Origin: Syntrophaceae bacterium | GTDB taxonomy: Bacteria; Desulfobacterota; Syntrophia; Syntrophales; Smithellaceae | DNA length: 51,200 bases | Assembly: GCA_003141615.1 (NCBI GenBank) | Contig: PLMV01000134.1 | Coordinates: 903-52,102, forward strand | Direction: 5' to 3' | Shown: one piece after another, positions 17,116 through 26,925 of the stretch | Numbering within the stretch: the first letter of the stretch is position 1 | How the letters are laid out: each line of letters opens with the position of its first letter | Translations under genes and position numbers: made by a program | Notes under the pieces: generated by a model | What the model saw: the letters and a program-made list of their open reading frames with translations, nothing else | What the model was told of the DNA's origin: nothing | The model's database searches: none

Positions 17116-18651
17116 TTATTTATTAGTATCCTTAAAAAAATCTTCAAATGGTTTATTGGCTGCGATGATGGACCAAGGCCCGTCATAGCCAGCCTTTGCT
17201 GCCTCTAAATCAAGGTGTGTGAATCCATGTTTTTTAAGTTCCTCTGCTAAATCACTTTGTTTTGTTTGTGTTTCGGCAGCTAAGGCAATCGCTAATGGGG
17301 ATTTGGAACTAACTTCTTTCCATGGAAAGCCACTATCGCAAACTGCATGGCAATTGCTCCATAAAAAATCAAATCCCCATTTATCAGGGTGCAAAAAAAT
17401 AACTTTAGGACAAGGCAGTGACAGAAGACATCGTTTTAGCAACATGTTTGGATAGCTTCCAACATGTGGCCCTGAGTAAGGAGCATCTTTTGATTCAGGG
17501 CGTGTATCAAGACCAGACGCTGTCATGAGTACCAATCCTCTATCTGTAAGTTCTTTATTAAACTCTTTTGTCACTCTATTAACTATTACTTGCGTCTCAT
17601 CTATAAGTTTTGTCCGTACAGGATCGTTTTTATTTGGTGCTGGTTGGCGATAAGCAGAATTCAAAATACCATATGTACCACCATAATCATCTGAAAATGG
17701 CCCATAAGGCATAACTCTCACGTCCATTGGTTGCCATGAAATATCACGAATTAAGAAATCAAGATAAGTCAATAGATTATTCGTACGCACCGCAATCTGT
17801 TTGTGCATATTTTTTTGGTAAAACCAGCTTTGATCCTTTACTTGCTCGATAAATTCGTGTGAAACATAAGCAATTGAAGATCCAGATTCAAAATAAATTG
17901 CTTTAATTTTTTTCTCATAGAGCTTTGGAAGATATCGTTGCCAAAAATACCATGCAATACCCTTCTTCAATGGTTCTGCAATTTTTGTTCTTTTGGATAG
18001 CGTCTTGAATCTATTGAGCCCTTCTAATAACTTTTGGAAGAAAGGATTTTCAGAGGACAATAAACCAAGGTTATCTTTGTCCTTGAGTGCTTCATATTCT
18101 CGTCCCTCGATCCAGCCACCTTGATAGCCGGCATCATTGAGCTTTTCAACCTCGTCAGACAGAGAAGTTGAGTATTTATGGGCAAGATCTCCTAAATTGT
18201 CATTTGAAAAAAACTCAACGATGCGGGTACCACCCTCGACCCTTTTTACTCGTTCACGGAATTTAAGGAGGTCACCCTCGCATCCTCGCTCTCTACTATT
18301 CATTGGAAGTATTGCTCTAACTTTTATATATTCTGCTTCATCAAGCAGAAAGGCTATAATAGGAAGCTTATATTTAATTGCAAATTCGTATTCCTTCTCT
18401 GTGAATGTTAACGCGTCACTTATCCAATCATCGATTGGTGATCCAAATCGAGCTCCAATCATAATTACAAATATGTCAGACTTCTTAATATTCTTCTCGA
18501 TTACATCAATACCCCGTTCAGTCCCAGCTTTAAGCATCTCCATTCCGAATGGAATGTGATCTTTTCGCAGTGTCGCTTGTATCAATACTTGACGAGCGTC
18601 TTTGAGATCCTCAAAGGATGAACTAATAAAAACTTGATATTTCCGTCTCAT
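17116..18651 (-). CDS. DUF4062 protein with DeoR-sensor-like C-terminal region
   Basis: 511 aa. I start it at the ATG at 18651 (GGAAG six bases before); a TTG 18 bases earlier is in frame. Residues about 4-110 are a DUF4062 domain (YQVFISSSFEDLKDARQVL, later FVIMIGARFGSP), a TIR-like fold often seen in NTP-dependent immune proteins. Residues 220-400 resemble the sensor half of DeoR-type regulators: IYFESGSSIAYVSHEF, then IAVRTNNLLTYLDFL, typical of a sugar-phosphate or nucleotide-binding ISOCOT fold. The combination suggests a sensor coupled to a nucleotide-handling or signalling domain. It is the last gene of the minus-strand run of hydrolases; role in defence is inferred. Confidence 0.72.
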   Translation of the reverse strand: MRRKYQVFISSSFEDLKDARQVLIQATLRKDHIPFGMEMLKAGTERGIDVIEKNIKKSDIFVIMIGARFGSPIDDWISDALTFTEKEYEFAIKYKLPIIAFLLDEAEYIKVRAILPMNSRERGCEGDLLKFRERVKRVEGGTRIVEFFSNDNLGDLAHKYSTSLSDEVEKLNDAGYQGGWIEGREYEALKDKDNLGLLSSENPFFQKLLEGLNRFKTLSKRTKIAEPLKKGIAWYFWQRYLPKLYEKKIKAIYFESGSSIAYVSHEFIEQVKDQSWFYQKNMHKQIAVRTNNLLTYLDFLIRDISWQPMDVRVMPYGPFSDDYGGTYGILNSAYRQPAPNKNDPVRTKLIDETQVIVNRVTKEFNKELTDRGLVLMTASGLDTRPESKDAPYSGPHVGSYPNMLLKRCLLSLPCPKVIFLHPDKWGFDFLWSNCHAVCDSGFPWKEVSSKSPLAIALAAETQTKQSDLAEELKKHGFTHLDLEAAKAGYDGPWSIIAANKPFEDFFKDTNK

Positions 18652-18710
18652 ACTTCCACTTCCTTTCAAAGCCGTTAAGTTTATTAAACAACATTTTAAG
18701 TTTCATAAAA

Positions 18711-18803
18711 GCATAACGACAAGCTAACCAGCGCCGCGCTCTGAAATCTTAAATCATTAAGCACACCCTAGAGCCCAGCGTCCGGTTGAGCTACTTGTTA
18801 GGC
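18711..18803 (-). repeat. Integron attC site
   Basis: Read on the minus strand: R'' GCCTAAC (18803-18797), L'' GCTCAACC with one extra base relative to its partner (the extrahelical base expected in attC), a GC-rich stem with AT-rich loop, L' GGTTAGC, and R' GTTATGC (18717-18711). The outer and inner boxes pair as inverted repeats over 93 bp. This is the single-strand recombination substrate of integron integrases. It lies just after the stop of the six-TM gene, exactly where a cassette's attC belongs. Confidence 0.8.
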
Positions 18804-19638
18804 GGTTTTGATTCAAAAAGCAACAAGTTAAGCAATTACTGAAACCTTTACAAAAGCCTTTACCAGCCCGGAACACAATTCTCGACTTTATAACGCTGGC
18901 GTTGAATTACGGTCGCTAAAGAGCGAGAACCGTTCGTCCGAACGCGTAATGACAGGAAGTACGCGACTTGCTGTGAGCCATGAAACACCAAAGGCGATCA
19001 AGCCAGCGCGCTCACCGTAAAAAGTAAGTCTAGCGACTTTTGCGCTTATAATTCCACCGGTGAAATTATCAATTGCAATTATCAATATCGAGAGAACTAT
19101 AGTAATGCCGCAAATGGCGTAAATGTAGGATCTCACATTAGCTTGAGCGTGCCCTTTGTTGCGGGCTCGTTGAAAGAATATATAGCAAAAGCATGTCAGT
19201 ATCAGAAACATTATAGCGGCGGAAGTGCCGTGAACATAGGGAATTATTTCGGTGTGGGTGCCGCACTTGCAAGGGAACATCGCAATACCGAAGGCCGCGA
19301 TTGCAGCAATCTTGCTCAACAGCATCTCACGAGTAAATTGCCCGTTGTATGCGAGTAGAAATGCAGAGATCGCAAACAGAAATCCGACAAATATATTTTG
19401 CGACCAGCCGCCTTCGTAGTACGAAGCGCTAATTGAAGTAATGACGGTCTTTGCGAAGAAGCTTGTCAAATTGGCAAGAAATATTGCGAATAATCCAACA
19501 AGTAACTTGATGGTTCGATGATCGATCTCTTGTCTCATAGGACTTACAATCATTGTTGTGCTCCTTTCCGGTTTTCAAACATGGCCTCTTGGACCGCGCG
19601 CCGTTGCTTCGGATTGTTTGTGATTTTATGACGCCCAA
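18717..19638 (-). mobile_element. Solitary integron gene cassette
   Basis: On the minus strand the unit starts at the GTTGGGC core (19639-19633, matching GTTRRRY), contains one promoterless gene (six-TM protein) and ends in an attC site with R' GTTATGC. Length about 920 bp, typical for a cassette. No integron integrase or second clear attC adjoins it, so it was probably inserted at a secondary site or is the relic of an array. Confidence 0.65.
18888..19553 (-). CDS. Six-TM membrane protein on an integron cassette
   Basis: 221 aa integral membrane protein with six hydrophobic segments (about residues 15-35, 52-68, 78-95, 110-126, 140-162 and 185-205). The SISASYYEGG ... IFVGFLFAISAFLLAY ... 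AAFGIAMFPCKCG pattern matches an uncharacterised bacterial six-TM family in which the loop after TM1 carries SISAYY and a Pro ends TM3. AAGGAG lies 7 bases before the ATG. Function unknown; carried as a cassette, so it was acquired independently of the surrounding hydrolase genes. Confidence 0.75.
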   Translation of the reverse strand: MIVSPMRQEIDHRTIKLLVGLFAIFLANLTSFFAKTVITSISASYYEGGWSQNIFVGFLFAISAFLLAYNGQFTREMLLSKIAAIAAFGIAMFPCKCGTHTEIIPYVHGTSAAIMFLILTCFCYIFFQRARNKGHAQANVRSYIYAICGITIVLSILIIAIDNFTGGIISAKVARLTFYGERAGLIAFGVSWLTASRVLPVITRSDERFSLFSDRNSTPAL

Positions 19639-19756
19639 CATTGTTTACATGAATCGGTGTTAATATTGCAAAAGCTGCTCTACTGTCGGCCATCTTTAGC
19701 TTAAAATTCTGAAGTGTCCAGTAAATCTTATCTCAGTTATCATTTCCGCTTAGGCT

Positions 19757-20749
19757 TTACTTCTTCTGCTTATCTGACGTTGCCGATTTAGATTCCGACG
19801 AAGGCTTTGATCCTGAAGCGTCTTTAGTAGTGGTTGTCGCTCCTAACGACTTTGGCAAAGTTACCGTTCCATTTATCTTGATTGAATTATCATCTGACTT
19901 TGTGTCTTTAGTGCTGTTGCCTGCCACCTCTTCGATCAAAGTGTCGAACTTTCCCGCAACTTCTTTTCCATCAGTTCCACAGCCGAGTTGGAAGGTTGTA
20001 AATTGCGAGTGCGTTACCTTCAAAAAGTGCTTCTCAACAACCGCTTGTAACGTGATTTTTTCTGTCTTTTCCGCCCCGCCCCCATCCATAGCTGTTTTAA
20101 GGAGACCAGCGGCAGTCTTGAACACGTCCGCGATTGGAGACAGCACTGTGGAGAGCGTCTGCTCTTGGATTTGCCCTGACGCCTCCGAGAGCGTGCCATC
20201 TTCATTTAGCTTATAATCAGCATTGACTGTTCCCGCAAAAGGAGACTTGGCGTTTAATGTGTATTGATTGCTGTAATCCACAAGAACCGTAGGTGCTGAA
20301 CTATTTGCGACAAGATATTTCGGCCACTCTGCATCATTGACGGTAACTCGTTCATACGGATCATTATTCAGATTTGAAATGCTACGCCAAGCGTTTAGCG
20401 CGGCTTGCAAAGTCGTCTCAGGGCTCTGGTGCATAAGTGTTAAAAATTTTTCTACTGGTTTGCTCTGATATGCCTTAGAAGAAATTGTTATAGTCTCAGT
20501 TGTATTGACTTTATCATCTTTCAATACCTGAAATGTGATCTGATAGTAAGGGACAACATACACAGACTGGTGTAAGCACTTGGCCGTTTTTATGTAGAAT
20601 GGAATTCCATTAACATCGTCACCGTTTTTCTGAACGATGAAAACTGGAGTGCAGCCAACAATGAAAAGAAACATCATAACGCACCATGCTATCACGAATA
20701 TTTTCTTCGTAACTGCTTCATCAAACCTTTTTTTCAGATTCCTATTCAT
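19757..20749 (-). CDS. Putative lipoprotein
   Basis: 330 aa. A basic N-terminus and hydrophobic stretch end in FLFIVGC, a lipobox with the modified Cys at residue 33, so export and lipid anchoring are expected. The mature part has no motif I recognise; the C-terminal 50 residues are low-complexity Ser/Thr/Lys (SGSKPSSESKSATSDKQKK), probably disordered. Strong SD AAAGGAGGAC before the ATG. Placed between the integron cassette and an IS remnant, downstream of the CHAT protease gene. Could be an envelope partner of the hydrolase cluster; not shown. Confidence 0.7.
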   Translation of the reverse strand: MNRNLKKRFDEAVTKKIFVIAWCVMMFLFIVGCTPVFIVQKNGDDVNGIPFYIKTAKCLHQSVYVVPYYQITFQVLKDDKVNTTETITISSKAYQSKPVEKFLTLMHQSPETTLQAALNAWRSISNLNNDPYERVTVNDAEWPKYLVANSSAPTVLVDYSNQYTLNAKSPFAGTVNADYKLNEDGTLSEASGQIQEQTLSTVLSPIADVFKTAAGLLKTAMDGGGAEKTEKITLQAVVEKHFLKVTHSQFTTFQLGCGTDGKEVAGKFDTLIEEVAGNSTKDTKSDDNSIKINGTVTLPKSLGATTTTKDASGSKPSSESKSATSDKQKK

Positions 20750-20879
20750 GAAGTCCTCCTTTGATTTTTATTTATTAATATCATATTAAAAACTAGAAAG
20801 AATTAGTTTGCCAATAACAAATAACCTTGCCGAATGCTTTTACCACATGTTAAGTTAGAGGTTAGGTATTTTTTATTTC

Positions 20880-21014
20880 TCAATTCAGGTGCGCCTCTGG
20901 TGCTGGAGGACGATAATTCAAAGAACTGTGTGGCCTGAATGTATTGTATTCCATGCGCCATTTCTCAATTAACATTTTTGCTTCTTTCAAGGTATAAAAG
21001 ATCTCTCCGTTCAA
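20880..21014 (-). pseudogene. IS3-family transposase (OrfB) C-terminal remnant
   Basis: A minus-strand frame reads LNGEIFYTLKEAKMLIEKWR, then YNTFRPHSSLNYRPPAP and a stop at 20880. This is the standard C-terminus of IS3-type OrfB integrase-like transposases (the RPHSSLxYRPPAPE motif). The rest is missing; the right edge runs directly into the end of the CHAT gene, whose stop codon lies inside this remnant. So the CHAT protein's last residues were set by the insertion or a later deletion. Confidence 0.8.
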
Positions 21015-24000
21015 GTCCGCACAGCCTCCAAAATCGGGTCACCGATCAGGATGAACGGTGCCCAAGTAAGAGCATCGGTCAGCATAGGATCTATTTGTGG
21101 CCTCGCTACTTTTTCCATCATTGCCGGTGTGAGATTACGGCCATCGCGCCTTCGTGAACGAACTGCGGGCTCTGTTGGAAGATATGCGCAAAGTTCTCTG
21201 CGAGCATGGTCGAGAACGACGCGGAGGTCAACGGGACCAATTGCGCGGCGGGAGACAAATTCCTTGTAAAACGCCGACATGAATATTCTAGCTGCGTTAT
21301 CACCAACTGGCCAGAGGCACGCGATTACGGCAGCGGCCCCACGCTCTGCAGCTGCAGCGGCGACGCTGATGAGTCCGAAACCCCCGCGAGAACCTGCCAC
21401 CGCCGTGCTACAACCAGAGAAAACGACGAGTTCAGCCCGCCACGGGAAAGCACTTAGTTCGTCAAAGGAAACCCATTCGGTGCCGCCACTGCCGTCTGCG
21501 AGTCTCAGGCTGGCTCTCCCTCCACGTTGTGCATCGCCCCGGCCATGCACTGCAAGGTGAACAACATCGAGTTCACCCGCCTGAAGCGCCTCCTCGATGG
21601 CAGCGCGGGTGCATTGTGGCCCGACAAGAGGCTTAGTACCGAGCGCAGCCGCCACATTAGCGCATTCAGTTGCAGCATTGGGGAGATCGCTGCCAGAGTC
21701 ACCAGCAACAAGCGAATGGCCAACTGGTCGCCGTTGGGTTGGTGCGAACCTCAGCGAGCCTGCGGCCACCAAGTAACCGATCGGAAAGTAGTCGCATAAG
21801 TGCTGCTCATTTACGCGTATGATGTGGAGCGGTAGGTTATAGAGGGATTGATCAGGCACTAGAAGTAGTCGACAACCTTTTGGCACTGCGGCAGTCACGG
21901 CCTCACCCAGGTTACCCAACAGACGTTCGCACAAACACTGCCGGACGAGGCGAGCCTCCCGCTCAAACACGTCGCCACTCTCCAATGCAGCAAGAGCAGA
22001 CGTGTCACCAACGATGTGAACGGCACGCACAACGCTATCTCCTACAATGTAAGCGGTTATACCGTCCTTGTAGACAGCAAGATCGATAAGGATAGTAGGA
22101 TTATCGCCGTCCAGTCGGTTGAGCAGAGCCATTACCTCACGGGCCGATGGTGCTGCATCTATAGTTGCTGTGACTCCTCGATTGAGTGCAGCAAGCGCAT
22201 CGATCAGTCGCCGGCCCTTCTCACCCTGAAGTGCCTCGAAGGATGCCGTTTCATCACCAGCCTCACGTAACAGACGGGCAAGTGTACGATAAAGCCCTTG
22301 ATTCTGGCGGGCGACATCGGCACGGCCGGCTCCAGACACTATCCGGTGGCATAGGCTTTCAAGGATCTTGCATGCCTGCAGTAGGTGGTCAATAGCCACC
22401 TTGCGATTGCGATCGGCGAGATGAATGCCGATAATCTTGTGTGCTATAAGCTTACCGTGATCCGATAGAATACCTTTGTCGAGTAGCGCAGTGAGCTTGT
22501 CGGTTATGCTATCGGCTTCCTGCACATTGCCATTACGGGAGGATACTTGAAGCAATCCAGCGAGCCGGTTGGCCAGCAGGGACCACGCACTTATTGCCTG
22601 CGCTTTACTAATGGCTTTTCTGTAATACTGGATGGCAAGTTTGTCGGCGTGGTGTGCCTCGGCCTGTTTGGCTAACTCGTTGTCGCTAGTGCCGGGGTCA
22701 TAAACCTCTTGCTTCTCCTCCACGGGTGATAAACGGGCGCTAGACACGATGCGAGTATGCACCTCCAAAAGCTTTGTGCAGATAGCAAAGAGACCCAGCG
22801 GCCCTAGGGGGGTGTGAAAATCGGTGCCAGTGGTGATAAGGCTCCCAACAGTGCCTGTGGCCATGAGTTCAGGGCGAGCAAACCCACGCGTTGCCGCCTC
22901 GTTACGGACTTGTGTAGCGAGTGCAAAAGCCTGCTTGGTCTGCCCAAAATCAAATAGGATGGCGGCCGCATTGGCGTTGATGCGCAGTGCCAGTGCATCG
23001 TCGCCAGCCTCTCGAGCTCGATTAGCAGCTTGCTCCAACAGCTGTATGGCCGTGTTAAAATTATCGGCATCCTTCGCGGTAAGGCCCTTGACGAAAAGCC
23101 GATTAGCCTCATGGCTAGAGGGCAATCGAGTGGACAGAGCAGTGAAGAAGCCTTTGCGATAATGTTCGGGATCAATGCATCGACGTGCTTGTTCGAATGC
23201 AAGATCGTGAGCTTCGATGAAGGCCTGAGCAGCGGCCTCATTTTCTCCTAAAATATCGAGGACTGATGAGCGGCTCAGCGCGTTGACTGCTCGCCCAACT
23301 ATATCCTCGGGGTTGAATAAAGTACGAGCTCGCTCGAGCATTTTCAGTGCTGTTGCTGGCTCACCCAATTTGGCAATCGGGATGGCAGCATCATCAAGCG
23401 CAATCGCCAGCTTCTGGCCGCCTATTCCAGCACATACGAGTTCCTCAATCGTATTTTGCAGCATTTGGGATGCTGAACGCAAATCGCCCAGTGCAACAAG
23501 TGCATTTGATCGGTTCATCCAGATGGTGCGGCGACCTTCTGGATTAGCCTCGTGGCGGAGTGCCTCTTCATAATGGTCAAGCGCTTCATCGAACCGTCCG
23601 GTATCGGCTAGAACATTGCCGAGATTGTCGTTGGACACAGCAAGCAGATGCTCGTCCCTGACCTTCGACGACGCCTCGATCGCAGCTTCGTAAGCAATAA
23701 TCGTCCCTTTAGTATCGCCAAGGGCACGACAGGCTTTGGCGAGAAGGAACTGCGCAAGGGCTCTTTGTCCATCCCGCTTAGTAGCAGCAGTGAGACGGGC
23801 AACTAGCGCCGCCTCAAGATGTAAAGCTTCCCAGTTATTCTCGCGTAGCCGCTGTTTGCATCCTTCTATTAGTATATCGCACGCCGTATATAGGTAGTTG
23901 GCAAGCTGGACGAGCGACTCTATAGCGTGTTCGTCGCGAGTTGAAATGGCGTTTCGAAGCCGAGCAAGCCCCGGATGGTTTGTCAGCCAACCCACAGCCT

Positions 24001-24154
24001 CGAGTATACCAGGAGCGTTAGCAAGCAGTTCGGGGTCAATGTGCGACGTCGGTTGTGCTGACTCCCAACTTTCAATGATAGTATTTAAAGGTGCTCTGAT
24101 GAGTACCTCGATAGGTACGGATGCACTAGCATTAAAATCATTTTTTTCAGTCAT
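21011..24154 (-). CDS. TPR-CHAT caspase-like protease
   Basis: 1047 aa. An alpha-helical TPR array covers about residues 130-700 (NLGNVLADTGRFDEALDHY and several more units). A CHAT domain occupies the C-terminus (from about 760) with both caspase-type catalytic residues: His870 in HLAVHGRG and Cys915 in VVFSGCSTA. TPR-CHAT proteins are regulated proteases; in type III-E CRISPR and in gasdermin or other defence loci they cut a partner to start cell death. No CRISPR or gasdermin gene is here; candidate partners are the neighbouring TM/coiled-coil protein and lipoprotein. SD AAGGA lies 9 bases before the ATG. Visibly GC-richer than its neighbours and ending in an IS3 scar, so it was acquired separately and may have lost a few C-terminal residues. 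Confidence 0.88.
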   Translation of the reverse strand: MTEKNDFNASASVPIEVLIRAPLNTIIESWESAQPTSHIDPELLANAPGILEAVGWLTNHPGLARLRNAISTRDEHAIESLVQLANYLYTACDILIEGCKQRLRENNWEALHLEAALVARLTAATKRDGQRALAQFLLAKACRALGDTKGTIIAYEAAIEASSKVRDEHLLAVSNDNLGNVLADTGRFDEALDHYEEALRHEANPEGRRTIWMNRSNALVALGDLRSASQMLQNTIEELVCAGIGGQKLAIALDDAAIPIAKLGEPATALKMLERARTLFNPEDIVGRAVNALSRSSVLDILGENEAAAQAFIEAHDLAFEQARRCIDPEHYRKGFFTALSTRLPSSHEANRLFVKGLTAKDADNFNTAIQLLEQAANRAREAGDDALALRINANAAAILFDFGQTKQAFALATQVRNEAATRGFARPELMATGTVGSLITTGTDFHTPLGPLGLFAICTKLLEVHTRIVSSARLSPVEEKQEVYDPGTSDNELAKQAEAHHADKLAIQYYRKAISKAQAISAWSLLANRLAGLLQVSSRNGNVQEADSITDKLTALLDKGILSDHGKLIAHKIIGIHLADRNRKVAIDHLLQACKILESLCHRIVSGAGRADVARQNQGLYRTLARLLREAGDETASFEALQGEKGRRLIDALAALNRGVTATIDAAPSAREVMALLNRLDGDNPTILIDLAVYKDGITAYIVGDSVVRAVHIVGDTSALAALESGDVFEREARLVRQCLCERLLGNLGEAVTAAVPKGCRLLLVPDQSLYNLPLHIIRVNEQHLCDYFPIGYLVAAGSLRFAPTQRRPVGHSLVAGDSGSDLPNAATECANVAAALGTKPLVGPQCTRAAIEEALQAGELDVVHLAVHGRGDAQRGGRASLRLADGSGGTEWVSFDELSAFPWRAELVVFSGCSTAVAGSRGGFGLISVAAAAAERGAAAVIACLWPVGDNAARIFMSAFYKEFVSRRAIGPVDLRVVLDHARRELCAYLPTEPAVRSRRRDGRNLTPAMMEKVARPQIDPMLTDALTWAPFILIGDPILEAVRT

Positions 24155-24247
24155 GATCTTATATCCTTATGTTAATAGTAAGAAGTCAATCCTCTTGACT
24201 AAGTAGCGTTAAAGTTAAGTGACTAGGACGTTCATGCCTATATTCGT

Positions 24248-24742
24248 CTATCTTCGTAATCTGCTCATGCTTGCCAGAGCGCGTAAATCGTCGCGTATGC
24301 GTTGCAGATCCTTGGCAAAGTCAGGATCGTTCTGTAAAGTACTAGCACCACGGGCTGCGACAGACGCCGCAGGTGAAATCTTGTCCATCACATGCTCAAC
24401 ATTATTAGCCATTACCTGGACTTGAGCGTTGACCTGTTCAGTCTGGGCAGTTGCGGTGTTGGCCTGCTCCTGTGCTTGCGCAGCGCGAGCATCGGCTGGC
24501 ACCCGACCAAAATAATAGCCAATCACAACGCCTGCAAGACCAAGTAAAATTTGTAGGATATCTTTGGCATTAGTTATTTTCGTCGGCTCGTTCACATATG
24601 AAAAAGTCAATGCTGCAAGAATGAGTGTACAAAACATAATCAAGAAACCAAGAATTGCCGTTACAAGCTCCTTGAATCCTTGGATTTTTTGCTCTGGGGT
24701 CCATGTGGTTTTTGCTGTGTCTCCTTGATTGTCATTTCCCAT
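24248..24742 (-). CDS. Two-TM protein with coiled-coil tail
   Basis: 164 aa. Two hydrophobic segments at about residues 28-50 and 63-79, then a long Ala/Gln-rich heptad region (about 82-160: AQAQEQANTATAQTEQVNAQ and on) that should form a coiled coil. No enzyme motif. Excellent SD (AGGAGGAG) before the ATG. It lies between the metacaspase gene and the TPR-CHAT gene, all on the minus strand, so it is a candidate substrate, anchor or pore-like partner for one of the two proteases. That role is inference from position. Confidence 0.7.
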   Translation of the reverse strand: MGNDNQGDTAKTTWTPEQKIQGFKELVTAILGFLIMFCTLILAALTFSYVNEPTKITNAKDILQILLGLAGVVIGYYFGRVPADARAAQAQEQANTATAQTEQVNAQVQVMANNVEHVMDKISPAASVAARGASTLQNDPDFAKDLQRIRDDLRALASMSRLRR

Positions 24743-24834
24743 TGTTTTACTCCTCCTGTTTCTAAAGTCTTTTCTTGTTCATTGGGGGCTATCCTAACTA
24801 TCGCAAAAACAGGGGAAGCCCTTTACCAGCCTCT

Positions 24835-26925
24835 TCATGTCTCTTTTATATGCACCTCGATCTGAGCAGTGATCCACTCCCGACTCGGATACGCAGTTAC
24901 ATCCAGATTACGAGTTTTAAGTGCCTGTGAAGATACTGCTATCAGGAGCTGTTCCAGTGGGTCATTCGGTGTTCCGCGAGTTGTTACACTTCCTGTCAGC
25001 TGGTCCAATGATGGCAACTCCAGCCAGCGGAAGTTGGTCGTTCCCAGTGTGGCAAAAACCTTGATGATATCGGTTCCTTCTTTGTAATTATTTGGCAGGC
25101 TGGCCCGCAACGGGAGCAGGATTTCCTGACCGGGATCCAGGGGTTCAAAAAACCCAGCGCCGGAGGGGTATATTTGTGTAATGCCCCAATCAGGCCGTAA
25201 ATCCAGAACCGTGACGTTAAGAATACGCGAGGGATCATTCGGTTTGTCCAGTGTCAGATTATTCCGTATGCGCAGAAACGTCCATTCATTAACTTTAATC
25301 ACCGGCGTATTTCCCGGAGCATCAAATGGTTCTGGTTTGGGCTGATCTGCCGGATCGAAGTCCGCTTGCACACCAGCCAACTCAACCACAAGCTTACGCG
25401 CTAGAGGTGACATGGGATCTCGATTATCCAACTCTTGGATGTTTCGATACTTGACCATATGCAGAATACGTTGAACAACATGCATGGCCGAGTTTTTCTC
25501 GCCTATCCCTATATCAGGACGCAGATTGGTTATTTCCATACCGGCCGGATCACAGATTTTGTACCGGTCGTCTTTGACGATTACTTGAAAATCAGAAGGT
25601 TCGCTATCGGCAGCCAACTGCACAAAACCGCTTCCACCCTCTTTGATAGCCGTCTCAACTTGCGCTCTCGTCTCGGCCTGATCGATAGGCACATGCACAA
25701 AGCGCTGTAAGCGAATGTCCCCTGGTTCAAGAAGCACTGCCTGAGATCCTTGTTTGATCTCATCAGGTCGGAGTTTGCTCGTTATTTTGGCCCACGATTC
25801 CGTCGCACCTAATTCTACAAGCTCGACAAGGGCCAGACGCTGGTCTCGTTGATCAAGGTCCCCATCAGGTGGGTAAATAGCGAACTGTGCACCATTGCGC
25901 ATCCCCTGGGCCTGGCCAGCTCCAATCATCACTTGTTTCTTAGATGCGTCGACCTGTATCACAACGACTGTATAATGTGGTTCAACCTGCTCGCTTCCAA
26001 AAACGACCCGATTGCCTTCTCCCTGAAGCTGGGGTGTCTGCCCCTGGAATTGGCTGTGAACTTTGGCAAGGATGCGGTCATGCAGCATTTTGTATGTCAG
26101 TCTAGGTCCAATTTGCTTGAGGGAGTCTAACAGCCAGTAAGTAAGCGCACCGTTGTTCTCTCTTCCGTTGAAGGCGAACTCGTATGCGGATTCAGAGGCT
26201 CGACAGGCAGCCAAAAGCGTATAACCCTGCGGTTCCAGTAACCAACCACTGCCCGGTTTCAACGAGCGCTTTGCGCCCCCAGGAAGATTGCGCCAAGTAT
26301 CTCTCAATACCTCAAGTGAAGCAATTTGGCTGTCCAGTGGTCGAGGTGTTGTGTCAACGAAGTCCATAACGCCTAAGGCAGACCCGGGGATTGGGGTTGC
26401 ACGTCGAGGGATTGCGATTGCACTGCCCAGAGCACGGGTGGCACCGCCTGAATGGCAGCTATCCAAAACTACAGTGACGATGAGATTCCTGTCTACCATA
26501 GTCTTCAGCAAGTGAGCCATCTCTACATCTCGTAGGTAGCGGGTCTCTGAATTGCCGATATCGGTGGGTACGAGCGCCTCGTCCAGTCCCTTAGCGCCCT
26601 TTAGGTCGGGATAAGCAGTAGTCGTACGACCACCATGTCCTGAGTAATGGATATACACTTGATCACCGGGTTGTGCCACCGTAGTAACATGTTTAAGCTT
26701 GCTGACCATGTTCTCGTAGGTGGGCAATTGGTCACGTGACTCTAGCGGCTGTGTCTGACCCGTATTGGTAGCGGTCAGTTTAAAGATGCATTCTTGAGGC
26801 ATACCAAGCTTACTCTTCAGAAAATCTTCCATGTGGTTGATGTCCCGTACGCAACCTCCTAAACTGGCATAGTAATATCCGCCTGCCAATTGATTTGGCA
26901 AGTAATAGTCGATACCTATAAGCAA
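24835..26925 (-). CDS. Type I metacaspase-like C14 peptidase with beta-rich C-terminal domain
   Basis: 696 aa from the first conventional start (TTG at 26925). The caspase fold shows the His97/Cys157 dyad in YIHYSGHGG and VVLDSCHSGG. The N-terminal LIGIDYY strand normally follows a few residues such as K-L-Y-A; these are encoded upstream in frame (back to 26964), so the true start is probably further up, where an ATT codon lies 6 bases after GGAGG. Beyond the protease, residues about 310-440 and 545-650 form beta-rich regions, the last like the DUF4384-type domain often attached to bacterial caspases. Metacaspases cut after Arg/Lys and act in stress, defence and cell death. Sits with TPR-CHAT, patatin and nuclease genes. 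Confidence 0.86.
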   Translation of the reverse strand: MLIGIDYYLPNQLAGGYYYASLGGCVRDINHMEDFLKSKLGMPQECIFKLTATNTGQTQPLESRDQLPTYENMVSKLKHVTTVAQPGDQVYIHYSGHGGRTTTAYPDLKGAKGLDEALVPTDIGNSETRYLRDVEMAHLLKTMVDRNLIVTVVLDSCHSGGATRALGSAIAIPRRATPIPGSALGVMDFVDTTPRPLDSQIASLEVLRDTWRNLPGGAKRSLKPGSGWLLEPQGYTLLAACRASESAYEFAFNGRENNGALTYWLLDSLKQIGPRLTYKMLHDRILAKVHSQFQGQTPQLQGEGNRVVFGSEQVEPHYTVVVIQVDASKKQVMIGAGQAQGMRNGAQFAIYPPDGDLDQRDQRLALVELVELGATESWAKITSKLRPDEIKQGSQAVLLEPGDIRLQRFVHVPIDQAETRAQVETAIKEGGSGFVQLAADSEPSDFQVIVKDDRYKICDPAGMEITNLRPDIGIGEKNSAMHVVQRILHMVKYRNIQELDNRDPMSPLARKLVVELAGVQADFDPADQPKPEPFDAPGNTPVIKVNEWTFLRIRNNLTLDKPNDPSRILNVTVLDLRPDWGITQIYPSGAGFFEPLDPGQEILLPLRASLPNNYKEGTDIIKVFATLGTTNFRWLELPSLDQLTGSVTTRGTPNDPLEQLLIAVSSQALKTRNLDVTAYPSREWITAQIEVHIKET

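Noticed and set aside
21051-23802. Many plus-strand and off-frame open frames over the CHAT gene
   Set aside because: They arise from the GC-rich codon pattern of the 1047-aa minus-strand gene and have no motifs or SD.
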